A stretch of DNA of 64,000 nucleotides from Nodularia sp. LEGE 06071 (GCF_015207755.1 NZ_JADEWH010000002.1:372001-436000), one strand, 5' to 3'. Positions 39,071 to 48,116 are shown, counted from the stretch's first letter. Notes: generated from the letters alone by a model not told the origin. Translations and numbers: made by a program.

Positions 39071-39456
39071 TGGCTTAAAGGTTCAATCAAGTGACGTTTT
39101 ACGGCTTCACTCAGCGCAGTTGCTTTCCGCAAAAGTCCTTCCTGATAAACTTGCATCAGGGTTTGTAACTCTAGACGCTCATCTTCATTAAGAGTATCAG
39201 CCTGTTGGCAATCAAGCAGTTCACTTAACCGAGTATCTTGTTCTGGTTCCATTTGCAGTTCGGTCAGTGCCAAGACTTGTTCATCTGTCAGGGTGGACAC
39301 AGACTCAAAGCTGTTAACATTTGTACTGACGGGTGGAATCGAGAGTTTAATTGTATCGCTCAGAATGCTGGCAACATCCCGATTTGCTAAATGTGCAAAG
39401 CGTTCGGCACGTTGGTAAATCTCATCTGGCAAGGTAATGGTGATTTTGGTACTCAT
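39067..39456 (-). CDS. Ribbon-helix-helix-like protein next to an HNH stub
   Basis: A 129-residue protein. The N-terminus (TKITITLPDEIYQRAERFAHLANRDVASIL) fits a ribbon-helix-helix DNA-binding motif of the CopG/Arc type; the rest is helical and acidic. In other cyanobacteria this kind of protein precedes an HNH endonuclease, and here only the stub remains. Its role may be regulation of that nuclease; without the partner it is probably a relic that is still open. Confidence 0.65.
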   Translation of the reverse strand: MSTKITITLPDEIYQRAERFAHLANRDVASILSDTIKLSIPPVSTNVNSFESVSTLTDEQVLALTELQMEPEQDTRLSELLDCQQADTLNEDERLELQTLMQVYQEGLLRKATALSEAVKRHLIEPLSQ

Positions 39457-39652
39457 GGCTCTTATAGAGATTCTTCTCTATTATCTCTTGTCTGTGATGC
39501 GATCGCTCTAAATCTGCTTAGGAAGCATTCAACAAGTCAGAATCATCAGAACAATTTACTTTGATTATCAGGAAAAAACACTAATTAACGCATTCCAGGT
39601 TGCGTTACACTATAAACTAATCTATTGATTAATGTAGACTGGTAAAACCATC

Positions 39653-39886
39653 ATGGAAAAAATAGAAGTTGAAGTAGATAGACTTACCTTTGAACGAGCA
39701 AAAACTCTAGCAATAGTCAATCAATCAAGTCTATCAGAATTGATTACTCACGTAATTGAACGTTTAGCAGAAATTCAGGAGAAAAAAGATCCATTAATGG
39801 GATTATATGCTGATGTTCCAGAGATTGTAGATGAAATTGTTGCCGAAGCTATGGAAAAAAGAGGGCATAATTTAGCGGATGAATAA
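39653..39886 (+). CDS. VapB-type antitoxin
   Basis: A 77-residue protein. The N-terminal half (KIEVEVDRLTFERAKTLAIV) has the strand-helix pattern of small antitoxins; the tail is acidic and helical (EIVDEIVAEAMEKRGHN). It overlaps the PIN-domain gene by 8 bases. Confidence 0.75.
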   Translation: MEKIEVEVDRLTFERAKTLAIVNQSSLSELITHVIERLAEIQEKKDPLMGLYADVPEIVDEIVAEAMEKRGHNLADE

Positions 39887-40307
39887 AGTAGAAAAATCCC
39901 TAATTGATACGGATATTCTTTCAGAAATTATTAAACGAGTAAATCCTGTTATTATTGCTAAGGCTAATATTTACTTAAATGAATTTGATAAATATACAAT
40001 TTCTGTAATCACAGTTATGGAAATTGTAGAAGGTTGGCAAAAACGCAAGCAAGAGCAACGTCTTCAGCAGTTTTTAACTATCCTGAATTCACAGGAAATA
40101 TTATCTTTTGAATTGACAGAAGCAGTTTTAGCCGGGAGAATATACGCTGATTTAGAGGCAGTAGGAAAAAGGATTGGTTATCCTGATTGTATGATTGCTG
40201 CTATTGCTATCCATCATAATCTGACTTTAGTTACTGGTAATTTATCTCATTACCAAAGAATTCAAAACTTAGGTTATTCACTCAGACTAGATAACTGGCG
40301 TTTATAA
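39879..40307 (+). CDS. VapC-type PIN-domain toxin
   Basis: A 142-residue PIN-domain ribonuclease. Asp in SLIDTDILSEII, Glu in TVMEIVEGW, Asp in YPDCMIAAIAI and an Asn/His-rich end (VTGNLSHYQRI) mark the active site, with the last acidic position replaced by Asn as in many family members. It is the second VapBC-like pair in 10 kb. Confidence 0.87.
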   Translation: MNKVEKSLIDTDILSEIIKRVNPVIIAKANIYLNEFDKYTISVITVMEIVEGWQKRKQEQRLQQFLTILNSQEILSFELTEAVLAGRIYADLEAVGKRIGYPDCMIAAIAIHHNLTLVTGNLSHYQRIQNLGYSLRLDNWRL

Positions 40308-40444
40308 TATTAGCATAAAACTTTACCATAATTTTAGCAGGTTCTTATCTCTTGTCTGTGTTGCGATCTCTCCACTATTGAAGTTACTGCAAATACAGTT
40401 ATTACTTGTGGGCAGGCTTGTGTGACTTGATAATTTGCGCTAGC

Positions 40445-41074
40445 TTACTGAATCGTTTTGTTGTCATAATTCTCCATATCATCACATATTTTCAGAGACT
40501 CTAATTCTTGCAATATCTGTAGAAGCCTGGAGTCACAAAGAACCTTTTGAGCGGAGGCAAAGAAGCTTTTTGGATCAACCAGATTTTGTTGTCTATAAAC
40601 ACTGGCTTGCAAACCCATCTCTAAACAATCAATCTCATGAATAAAGCGAGCTTCTGGTGATGTTCCTGCTTCATACTCTTTCCACAACGCCAAGTGAGTG
40701 GAACCACCAGGTAGTTTCGATAGAACTTTTTCCACAGATTGATATTCGAGACGCTGTTTTTCTGAGGACTCCACATTATCTAGAGGTGTAAAGTCACCTG
40801 CATGAATTTCTCCAAGGTCATGTAATAACGCCATGCAAATCACTTTCCACTTATCCAATTCAGGAAAGTAAGATTCCACCAAAAATAGTGCCAATAGAGT
40901 GACGCAAAATGAATGTTCAGCAACACTCTCGCAATTCTGAGAGGGGATACCACGTTGCAACCAACCTTGGCGATAGAGTTGTTTGAGATGATTGAACTCA
41001 AAATACGCTTCAACAATGGCTGATACTTTTTGGTTTTTGAGAAAATCGTGGGGTAAAGGAGCTTTAGTTTTCAT
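40445..41074 (-). CDS. HD-domain phosphohydrolase (YfbR/HDDC2-like)
   Basis: A 209-residue protein with the HD metal-binding pattern: His in VAEHSFCVTLLALFL, HD in ALLHDLGEIHAGD, Asp in IHEIDCLEM. Close in layout to the YfbR 5'-deoxynucleotidase and HDDC2 group, so it likely removes the phosphate from nucleoside monophosphates. Its ATG overlaps by 4 bases (ATGA) the stop of an upstream P-loop gene fragment. Confidence 0.78.
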   Translation of the reverse strand: MKTKAPLPHDFLKNQKVSAIVEAYFEFNHLKQLYRQGWLQRGIPSQNCESVAEHSFCVTLLALFLVESYFPELDKWKVICMALLHDLGEIHAGDFTPLDNVESSEKQRLEYQSVEKVLSKLPGGSTHLALWKEYEAGTSPEARFIHEIDCLEMGLQASVYRQQNLVDPKSFFASAQKVLCDSRLLQILQELESLKICDDMENYDNKTIQ

Positions 41075-41247
41075 GGTGGAGGTAATTGAGAAATAAGTAC
41101 AGTCCAAATTTGTCGTTCTTCCAGGCGATGAATGTAAGTTTTTTCAACAGCTTTGATCATTACTTCACATATAGTAGTTTTGCCTGAACCCGTTGATAGT
41201 AAATCTTTATGTCCGCGCCCGAACAGGGACAGATGCTCACTGGTTTT
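41071..41247 (-). pseudogene. 3' fragment of a P-loop NTPase gene
   Basis: A 58-residue open frame that has a perfect Walker A motif (LLSTGSGKTT) and ends IHRLEERQIWTVLISQLPPP, overlapping the HD gene start by ATGA. It has no usable start codon, and its 5' part runs into repeat R1 at about 41226. It looks like the end of a kinase- or helicase-like gene that formed an operon with the HD gene and was cut when R1 arrived. Confidence 0.6.
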
Positions 41248-41472
41248 CTATACAAAACTTTACAATGAGCAACTCGCCATAACTTACTGCTAGGGATTGG
41301 TGCGCTTCCCTGTAAACTGGAGTAAGTGGCAGATAAATAGGCAATAAATGACTGTGCTGTGGTCTAAACTGGACAATCTACGCTTTTTGGGAGGTAGTCA
41401 AATTTAAGCGATCGCCTGATAATAGCAGCAAGTCTTGTTTTATCTGCGTAGTTCTGTAGTTAAAAAATTGTC
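41226..41472. repeat. Direct repeat R1 (about 247 bp) flanking dus
   Basis: It aligns over its whole length with R2 (42595-42842), most bases being identical. It contains CAGATAAA and TTTATCTG, which can pair across about 110 bases. No open frame longer than a few dozen codons is shared. It lies directly after the 3' end of dus (minus strand). Confidence 0.85.
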
Positions 41473-41501
41473 CGTTTTCCGCACATTTTGCTAGAAACTA
41501 C

Positions 41502-42521
41502 TTACACGCCTGAGTAGGGTGTGAGGGCTAAAGTTTTCGTTCCTTCAGTCAGGAGAACGCGATCGCAGAGGTTAAGCAGTTCTACCTCAGTCTGCGTCCG
41601 TCGCATCAGTCGCAGGAAATCACCTTCAGCGTCAACACTCAAGGCAATGTAATTGAGGAACCTTTTGAGGTAGCCGATGCGCGATCGCACTGGCATAGTT
41701 GCCGCTGTTGGGGTTTGCCATAAACGATCAATATAGTTGCGTACCTCTACTAAAGGAACGGGCGTAATCGGCTCGAAGCGCAAAGCCTGTCGAATTTGAT
41801 TAAAAAGCCAAGGATTCCCGATCGCCCAGCGTCCCACCATCACACCCGCCGCGCCCGTTTGAGAAAGCACTTCCAGGGCAGTTTTCGCCGAGTAGATATT
41901 GCCATTGGCCAGCACTGGACAATCGACCCGTCTGACCGCTTCAGCGATCAAATCATACTTTACTGCCCCGTGATACATATCTTTCACCGTGCGACCATGC
42001 ACACTCAGCAAATCAATACTGTGGCGATTTATTACATCTAGAATTTCGTAAAAGGTATCTGTATTTTCAAAGCCTACCCGCATCTTCACAGTCAAAGGTC
42101 GATCATTCACTGCTTGCCGCAATTCTCCCAAAATCCGATCCACTTTTTCTGGTGAAAGCAGCAATCCACCCCCAACATTTTTGCGATAAATTCTAGGTGC
42201 TGGACAGCCCATGTTCAAGTCAACTCCAGCGATATTATAGCCGCAGAGTTCCCGTGCTGTTCTTACTAAGTCTGGAATGCTTTCGCCAATCATTTGAGCA
42301 AAAACCGGGCGACCCGTGTCGTTTTCGGTGATTGCTGCCAGAATGCTCCGATTCAGCCGTGAGGTATCATTGACGCGGAAATACTCGGTGAAGAAATAGT
42401 CAGGACTGCCGTAGTGGGCAATCACCTTCATAAACCAGTGGTTTGTCACATCCTGCATGGGCGCAAGAGCGGTGAGGGGGAGGTCTTTTTGGAGCGATTG
42501 GGGGAGTGATACCTGGGACAT
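41502..42521 (-). CDS. dus: tRNA-dihydrouridine synthase
   Basis: A 339-residue flavoenzyme that reduces uridine to dihydrouridine in tRNA with FMN and NADPH. Motifs: LAPMQDVTN (FMN), FAQMIGESIP, GVDLNMGCPAPRIYRKNVGGGLL with the catalytic Cys, VKMRVGF, LSVHGRTV and ANGNIYSA, then GVMVGRWAIGNPWLF. Its precise uridine target cannot be told. It lies alone between two 248-bp direct repeats. Confidence 0.93.
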   Translation of the reverse strand: MSQVSLPQSLQKDLPLTALAPMQDVTNHWFMKVIAHYGSPDYFFTEYFRVNDTSRLNRSILAAITENDTGRPVFAQMIGESIPDLVRTARELCGYNIAGVDLNMGCPAPRIYRKNVGGGLLLSPEKVDRILGELRQAVNDRPLTVKMRVGFENTDTFYEILDVINRHSIDLLSVHGRTVKDMYHGAVKYDLIAEAVRRVDCPVLANGNIYSAKTALEVLSQTGAAGVMVGRWAIGNPWLFNQIRQALRFEPITPVPLVEVRNYIDRLWQTPTAATMPVRSRIGYLKRFLNYIALSVDAEGDFLRLMRRTQTEVELLNLCDRVLLTEGTKTLALTPYSGV

Positions 42522-42594
42522 AGAGATGAACAGCGATCGACAGGTGATAGCGTACCTGTGGCAATTTGATATTTATCTTAGCCTCTCACGAATG

Positions 42595-42842
42595 GGGACA
42601 GAGGCTGACTAACTTTGTATACAAAAGTTTACAATCCGCAAACTCCCCATAACTTACTGCTAGGCAGTGGAGCGCTTCCCTGTAAACTGGAGTTAGTCGC
42701 AGATATATAGCCAATAAATGACTGTGCTGTGGTCTAAACTAGACAATCTACGCTTTTGGGGAGGTAGTCAAATTCAAGCGATCGCCTGATAATAGCATCA
42801 AGTCCTGTTTTATCTGCGTAGCTCTGTAGTTAAAAAATTGTC
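42595..42842. repeat. Direct repeat R2 (about 248 bp) flanking dus
   Basis: The same orientation as R1, 1,369 bp apart. Contains CGCAGATA and TATCTGCG at the places where R1 has a shifted complementary pair, so the pairing is kept though the sequence has changed. It lies between dus and the recA promoter region. Confidence 0.85.
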
Positions 42843-42945
42843 ATATAATTGTGTAGTATCGCTAACCTTATTTAAGAGCGATCGCGTTACCATTTGGTCA
42901 CGTTGCTTTTTTAAAAGTTTTATTCTAGAATTTTCTGGTTAAAAT

Positions 42946-42959
42946 AGTATATCTGTTCT
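42946..42959 (+). promoter_or_regulatory. LexA-box-like site before recA
   Basis: AGTATATCTGTTCT fits the cyanobacterial LexA consensus RGTACNNNDGTWCB at all but one defined position (T for C). It lies 61 bases before the recA start, in the right place for SOS-type control. lexA itself is not in the window. Confidence 0.6.
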
Positions 42960-43020
42960 ACTGAACCTCCCAGCCCAAGATTCCTGACATCCAGATAATT
43001 CCTATATTTAGAGGTCCCTA

Positions 43021-44097
43021 ATGGCTATCAACACAGATACTTCTGGCAAAGAAAAAGCATTAAATATAGTACTCAACCAGATTGAGCGCAGCTTCGGTAA
43101 AGGAGCAATCATGCGCCTGGGTGATGCTACCCGGATGCGAGTAGAGACAATTTCCACAGGGGCGCTCACCTTAGATTTAGCATTGGGCGGAGGATTACCC
43201 AAAGGACGGGTAATTGAAATTTATGGGCCAGAAAGTTCTGGTAAAACCACAGTAGCGCTACACGCCCTCGCCGAAGTCCAAAAAAATGGCGGTGTTGCCG
43301 CCTTCGTTGATGCAGAACACGCCCTAGATCCTACCTATGCGGCAGCTTTGGGTGTAGATATTGAAAACTTGCTAGTTTCCCAACCTGATACAGGCGAATC
43401 TGCTTTAGAAATTGTCGATCAGCTGGTGCGCTCCGCCGCAGTTGATATTGTCGTCATCGACTCAGTAGCAGCACTAGTACCTCGTGCCGAAATTGAAGGA
43501 GATATGGGTGACATCCACGTTGGACTTCAAGCCCGGTTGATGAGCCAAGCTCTCCGTAAAATCACTGGCAACATAGGTAAATCAGGCTGTACAGTCATTT
43601 TCATCAACCAGTTGCGGCAGAAAATCGGTATTACTTACGGTAGCCCAGAAACTACAACTGGCGGTAACGCCTTGAAATTTTACGCCTCAGTCCGCCTGGA
43701 TATTCGCCGGATTCAAACCTTGAAAAAAGGCACTGAAGAATTTGGTAACCGAGTCAAAGTCAAAGTCGCCAAAAATAAAGTTGCACCGCCCTTTAGAGTC
43801 GCGGAATTTGACATTATCTTTGGTAAAGGAGTTTCCACCTTGGGTTGTCTGGTTGACTTAGCAGAAGAAACAGGCGTGATTGTTCGCAAAGGAGCCTGGT
43901 ACAGTTACAACGGTGATAACATTTCCCAAGGTCGAGACAACGCTATCAAGTACCTAGAAGAAAAGCCCGAATTTGCTGCCGAAATCAAGGAACTGGTGCG
44001 ACAAAAGCTAGATATGGGGGCTGTTGTTTCTGCTAACTCTGTAGCCAAAGCTAATCAGGAAGAAGAAGAAGAAGTGGAATTAGAAGAAGAAGAATAG
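43021..44097 (+). CDS. recA: Recombinase RecA
   Basis: A 358-residue recombinase that forms filaments on single-stranded DNA for homologous recombination and repair. Walker A GPESSGKT at residues 69-76; Walker [10 protein letters not shown]; the L2 loop region with [18 protein letters not shown]. The C-terminus is almost pure Glu ([12 protein letters not shown]), a normal regulatory tail. A LexA-box-like site lies ahead and a terminator follows. Confidence 0.98.
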   Translation: MAINTDTSGKEKALNIVLNQIERSFGKGAIMRLGDATRMRVETISTGALTLDLALGGGLPKGRVIEIYGPESSGKTTVALHALAEVQKNGGVAAFVDAEHALDPTYAAALGVDIENLLVSQPDTGESALEIVDQLVRSAAVDIVVIDSVAALVPRAEIEGDMGDIHVGLQARLMSQALRKITGNIGKSGCTVIFINQLRQKIGITYGSPETTTGGNALKFYASVRLDIRRIQTLKKGTEEFGNRVKVKVAKNKVAPPFRVAEFDIIFGKGVSTLGCLVDLAEETGVIVRKGAWYSYNGDNISQGRDNAIKYLEEKPEFAAEIKELVRQKLDMGAVVSANSVAKANQEEEEEVELEEEE

Positions 44098-44107
44098 CAC
44101 TGATGCG

Positions 44108-44190
44108 CGTTCTGAATTAATCAAACAGAACGTGTAAATACTGCAATATCTGACAAAAGACTGGATTGATATAGATTCAGTCTTTTCTAT
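44108..44190 (+). terminator. recA terminator region (two hairpins)
   Basis: A first 7-bp stem (CGTTCTG / CAGAACG, 44108-44132) and a second one (AAAGACTG / CAGTCTTTT, about 44155-44185) followed by T-rich sequence. The second looks like an intrinsic terminator and could serve the converging kinase gene as well. Confidence 0.7.
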
Positions 44191-44196
44191 TTTAAA

Positions 44197-45801
44197 TTAC
44201 AATAACCCTCGTTTACCATTGGGGCGGATTGTCATCCAATTGGTTTTCGCTAACCCTAGCTGCTCATCAGAAACCTTGGCACCAGAGAGATTAGCACCAC
44301 ACAGATTAGCTCCTCGGAGATTAGCATTGCTGAGATAGGCCTCACTGAGGTCTGCGCCTCGCAGGTCTGCTCCTTCTAAATCCGCATGGTTGAAATAGGC
44401 TTTGCTCACATTAGCGTCCCTGAGATTTGCTTTATTGAGACTAGCTCTGCCAAAGTCGCTATTGTGGAGATTAGCACCTTGGAGATTAGTACCTTGCAAT
44501 TGAGCCGAATGAAAATTTGTTTCGGATAAGTCAGCACCCGGCAATTTCAGAAAACTTAAATTGTGTAGAGCAAAATCCCGTCTTCCCTTCAAATAAGCCG
44601 TGAGTAAACTTTGGGAATTTAATTTGCGCCCTTGAGAATTGTGACGCTGGGAACTAATACTGGTGTTGTTAGCCACATTTGCTGGTTTATCTGCCGAATA
44701 TCCCTGACGTATTCCCTCGGCTTCTGCATTCTTGGCTCGTCTAGCTCGGATTGCTGCGGCTACTTGTGCTGCACCTCCTCCGCTATTAGCCGCAGGAGAA
44801 GGGTTGTGGAATAAAATAGCAGAATTTTCCACGCTGTGATTTGTTGGCTCTTTAACACTAGCATCCGATTTAACCAGCAAGCTCTGGGCTAAACTGTCCA
44901 AATAGGGTTCCATCTCTAAGGCTCGCAGTACTTCTTCTGCTGACTGGTAGCGATTGCGTACTGACACGTCTAACATTTTTCGCATCACAGTGGTGAGATG
45001 ATCATTGGCTTGTACCAGATGCTCCCACATCATCTCGCCTGTTTTGGGATTGTAATCTAAATCTTTAGGAGTTTTAGCACTCAGCAGATAAACACAGGTC
45101 ACACCCAGGGCGTAGATATCACTGGCGTACACTGGACGCATAGCCATTTGCTCTGGAGGTGCGAAACCAGGAGTACCAATAGCGTATGCCGTTAATGCTG
45201 TCTGTCCTGATTGGTTGAGTGCTGCTTGGCTGACTTGATTTTTCACAGCACCAAAGTCAATCAGCACCATTCTGGCATCTTGAGTCCGGCGAATTAAATT
45301 AGCTGGCTTGATGTCACGGTGAATTACTTTTTGCTCGTGGATGTATTGCAACAACGGCAAAGTCTCGCTCAAAAACTGTTTGATTCCCGCTTCGCTGAAG
45401 ATCCCATTCTGTTTCACCTCTTGTTGCAGAGTCGAACCACTAATATATTCTTGAATTAAATAAAATTGTTCTTGCTCTTCAAAATAGTCAAGTAGCCTTG
45501 GTACTTGAGGATGATTGCCAATCTTACCTAAGGTTCTGGCTTCTCGCTCAAATAACTCTCGCGCCATTTGCAAGATGTGTGGTGCGGTTCCGGAAGGACG
45601 TAGTTGTTTAATTACGCAACTCGGTTCTCCTGGTAAGGCTTGGTCGTTAGCTAAGAATGTTGCTCCGAAGCCACCTTGACCTAATGGTTTGACCACCCGA
45701 TAGCGATCGCGCAATAATAGTCGCGCGCCACATGAGTGACACCTGTGGCTATATGCCTTATTTTCTGGATTGGTACAGGTAGGATTTAAGCAATAGCTCA
45801 T
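44197..45801 (-). CDS. Ser/Thr kinase with zinc motif and pentapeptide repeats (SpkB-like)
   Basis: A 534-residue protein. Four Cys at the N-terminus (residues 4, 9, 21, 24) form a zinc-ribbon-like motif. The kinase domain follows (Gly loop GQGGFG at 41-46, catalytic HRDIKPAN, DFG in LIDFGAVKNQ, APE-like GFAPPEQMA). After a low-complexity linker (about 320-410) a run of pentapeptide repeats (A[N/D]LRG type) fills the C-terminus. This architecture is that of Synechocystis SpkB, whose Cys motif is needed for response to oxidative stress. The linker could carry phosphorylation sites. It converges on recA. Confidence 0.92.
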   Translation of the reverse strand: MSYCLNPTCTNPENKAYSHRCHSCGARLLLRDRYRVVKPLGQGGFGATFLANDQALPGEPSCVIKQLRPSGTAPHILQMARELFEREARTLGKIGNHPQVPRLLDYFEEQEQFYLIQEYISGSTLQQEVKQNGIFSEAGIKQFLSETLPLLQYIHEQKVIHRDIKPANLIRRTQDARMVLIDFGAVKNQVSQAALNQSGQTALTAYAIGTPGFAPPEQMAMRPVYASDIYALGVTCVYLLSAKTPKDLDYNPKTGEMMWEHLVQANDHLTTVMRKMLDVSVRNRYQSAEEVLRALEMEPYLDSLAQSLLVKSDASVKEPTNHSVENSAILFHNPSPAANSGGGAAQVAAAIRARRAKNAEAEGIRQGYSADKPANVANNTSISSQRHNSQGRKLNSQSLLTAYLKGRRDFALHNLSFLKLPGADLSETNFHSAQLQGTNLQGANLHNSDFGRASLNKANLRDANVSKAYFNHADLEGADLRGADLSEAYLSNANLRGANLCGANLSGAKVSDEQLGLAKTNWMTIRPNGKRGLL

Positions 45802-46199
45802 GCACTGTCAACTCGCTGCACGAATAATGACTGAAAGCGTTACACTCACTTTTAATTATTAACACTCACAATTAACTCTTGCTAGGTGATTTTTGGGGTA
45901 AATGCTGGAAATAGCTCCTCAAGTTAACTCAGGACTACGTAAAAGAATGATCAAAACAAGATTATTTATTATACTTACCGTCTCAAATAGTGTCTAGGCT
46001 ATTTTTTGGGTAAAATATAACATTTAGTCTTCAAATTCGGAATTTTTTGGAGTTCAGTTAATAATTATACTTAATTTCTGACAATTATTTAAATTTTTTT
46101 TTCACAGTTTTCTTTCCTCACAAATTCAACCGTCTGAATAATGACTGAACATATGTTCATATGTTATAAGAGAATTATTCAAAAGTGATGGAGAAAAAT
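45802..46199. promoter_or_regulatory. Region between the kinase and metallothionein genes
   Basis: About 400 bp, strongly AT-rich, between divergent genes. The end near the metallothionein gene contains the operator-like palindrome described separately. I see no other clear signal. Confidence 0.45.
46146..46159 (+). promoter_or_regulatory. Palindromic operator before metallothionein, SmtB/ArsR type
   Basis: TGAACATATGTTCA is a perfect 14-bp palindrome, 41 bases before the start codon. SmtB/ArsR metal-responsive repressors bind imperfect inverted repeats of the TGAA(C)-N-TTCA type in the smt operator. The repressor gene itself is not next to it. Confidence 0.6.
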
Positions 46200-46361
46200 A
46201 TGAATACCGTAACCCAAATGAAATGCGCTTGTCCCAATTGCCTGTGTATTGTTTCACTTGAGGATGCGATCAACAAAGAAGGTAAATACTATTGTTCTGA
46301 AGGCTGTGCTGAAGGTCACAAAACGATCAAAGGCTGTGGTCATAATGGCTGTGGCTGTTAA
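46200..46361 (+). CDS. smtA: Metallothionein, SmtA family
   Basis: A 53-residue Cys- and His-rich protein with nine Cys (CACPNCLC, CSEGC, CGHNGCGC) and a His in GHKTIKGCGHNGC, the pattern of the bacterial SmtA/BmtA metallothioneins that bind zinc and cadmium. The KYYCSEGC part forms the GATA-type zinc finger. GGAG lies about 9 bases before the ATG. A SmtB-type palindrome lies before it, so expression is expected to rise with metal excess. Confidence 0.93.
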   Translation: MNTVTQMKCACPNCLCIVSLEDAINKEGKYYCSEGCAEGHKTIKGCGHNGCGC

Positions 46362-46367
46362 ATAGTA

Positions 46368-46389
46368 GAGACGCGATTAATCGCGTCTC
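46368..46389. repeat. 22-bp perfect palindrome after metallothionein
   Basis: GAGACGCGATT and its exact inverse, without spacer. The same sequence family is seen at 25152-25177. Confidence 0.7.
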
Positions 46390-46418
46390 AGTAAGTGCTG
46401 AGTCCTGGCTAAAAAAAA

Positions 46419-46443
46419 AGCACCTGTAGTGCTACTGTTTTTG
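46419..46443 (+). terminator. Possible terminator of metallothionein gene
   Basis: A short stem (AGCAC / GTGCT with a CTGTA loop) preceded by nine A and followed by ACTGTTTTT. It is weak but in the right place. Confidence 0.5.
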
Positions 46444-46480
46444 AGATATGTTTTGACAGTCTCCCCTCTCCTTAGCAAAA

Positions 46481-46625
46481 CTACGGTGTACACACAAGTC
46501 CTGCCTGTCTGCGTTTGAGCCTGTTTTGCCCCCTAAATCCCCCAAGTTTGGGGACTTGGAAAATTCTTGTTCCCCCATAATTGGGGCTTAGGGGGCGATT
46601 CGATCACTTGTGTGTACACGGTAGC
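46481..46625. mobile_element. MITE with 19-bp inverted ends, nested in another repeat
   Basis: CTACGGTGTACACACAAGT at one end is inverted at the other with one mismatch, 145 bp in all. The interior is a large hairpin (CCCCCTAAATCCCCC / GGGGCTTAGGGGG). Outside it CCCCTCTCCTT (46463-46473) and AAGGAGAGGGG (about 46656-46666) form another inverted repeat, together with a CTTCTCCCATTGGGAGA hairpin at 46627-46644. So one element seems to have landed in another. Confidence 0.7.
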
Positions 46626-46710
46626 CTTCTCCCATTGGGAGACGCTACGCGAAAGCAAGGAGAGGGGTTGGGGGTGAGGTTGTGTACTTAATTAAATCAG
46701 CACTCAACAC

Positions 46711-48009
46711 TTAGAGACTAGATAGAACTTCTCGTGCAACAGCTAATGTCTGCTCAATATCGGCTTCAGTGTGAGCCAAAGAGGTAAAACCAGCCTCAAA
46801 CTGAGAAGGTGCTAAATAAACACCACGCTCTAACATCCCACGATGGAAGCGACCAAATTTAGCCATATCTGACTTTTTGGCATCTTCGTAGTTATGCACT
46901 GGCCCAGAGGTGAAGAATAAGCCAAACATCGCGCTAATCTGACCACCACAAACTTGGTGACCAGTTTCTTGGGCAATTTGCACTAAGCCATCTGCTAACT
47001 TCCGAGTAATTTGATCAAGATACTCATAAGTACCAGGTCGTTGCAACAATTCCAGGGTTTTAATCCCAGCCGTCATTGCTAAGGGATTACCTGAAAGAGT
47101 TCCCGCTTGATACACAGGGCCTGCGGGCGCAATCATGGACATGATATCCCGACGACCGCCGTAGGCTCCTACTGGCAAGCCACCACCAATAACTTTGCCC
47201 AATGTTGTTAGGTCTGGTGTTACACCAAATTTTTCCTGAGCGCCACCATAAGCAATCCGAAATCCTGTCATCACTTCGTCAAAGACTAGCAACGCTCCAT
47301 GTTCATGGGTAAGTTCTCGTAAACCTTCGAGAAAACCAGCATCAGGTGTAATAAATCCAGCATTGCCAACTACTGGCTCCAGAATCACACCGGCTATTTC
47401 ATCGCGGTTTTGTTCCAATAATGCTTTCACCGCTTCCAAGTCATTGTAAGGAGCCGTCAGAGTGGTGATGGTTGATGATTTAGGTACTCCGGGGGAATCG
47501 GGTAAACCAAGTGTAGCTACACCAGAACCAGCTTTGACGAGAAATGTATCGGCGTGACCGTGGTAGCAGCCTTCAAACTTGATGATTTTTTCTCTGTTTG
47601 TGAAAGCCCGCATTAACCGCAGCACTGCCATACAAGCTTCAGTGCCTGAATTCACAAATCTGACCATTTCGATGCTAGGAACGGCATCAATTACCATTTC
47701 GGCCAGAACATTTTCCAGTAAGGAAGGAGCGCCGAAGCTAGTGCCTTTTTCTAAAGCTTCATGGAGCGCTGCGATCACTTCTGGATGGGCGTGACCACAA
47801 ATAGCTGGCCCCCAAGTGCCGACATAATCAATATATTGGTTGCCATCTACATCCCAAATGTATGCGTCTTTGACTCGATCAAAAACGATGGGTTGTCCGC
47901 CAACTGATTTAAAGGCGCGAACTGGAGAATTAACTCCTCCCGGCATGAGATTTTGGGCTGCGGCAAAGATTTCTTGTGATTTTGTGGTTTTAATTGTGGT
48001 ATTTACCAA
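46711..48009 (-). CDS. hemL: Glutamate-1-semialdehyde 2,1-aminomutase
   Basis: A 432-residue PLP enzyme that makes 5-aminolevulinate for chlorophyll, haem and bilins. The PLP Lys is residue 272 in [21 protein letters not shown] holds the PLP-ring Asp, [10 protein letters not shown] and HGHADTFLV are other family blocks. The N-terminus [11 protein letters not shown] is typical. Normal length. Confidence 0.97.
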   Translation of the reverse strand: MVNTTIKTTKSQEIFAAAQNLMPGGVNSPVRAFKSVGGQPIVFDRVKDAYIWDVDGNQYIDYVGTWGPAICGHAHPEVIAALHEALEKGTSFGAPSLLENVLAEMVIDAVPSIEMVRFVNSGTEACMAVLRLMRAFTNREKIIKFEGCYHGHADTFLVKAGSGVATLGLPDSPGVPKSSTITTLTAPYNDLEAVKALLEQNRDEIAGVILEPVVGNAGFITPDAGFLEGLRELTHEHGALLVFDEVMTGFRIAYGGAQEKFGVTPDLTTLGKVIGGGLPVGAYGGRRDIMSMIAPAGPVYQAGTLSGNPLAMTAGIKTLELLQRPGTYEYLDQITRKLADGLVQIAQETGHQVCGGQISAMFGLFFTSGPVHNYEDAKKSDMAKFGRFHRGMLERGVYLAPSQFEAGFTSLAHTEADIEQTLAVAREVLSSL

Positions 48010-48116
48010 GGCTCTCTCCTAAATAGTGGAAAATAAAAAGCTCTATCTTAGGATAGGGTTAAAAACTGTTTAGAAATTCTACCTTATAGAGTTATCCAAA
48101 CCAGAAAAATAACAAT

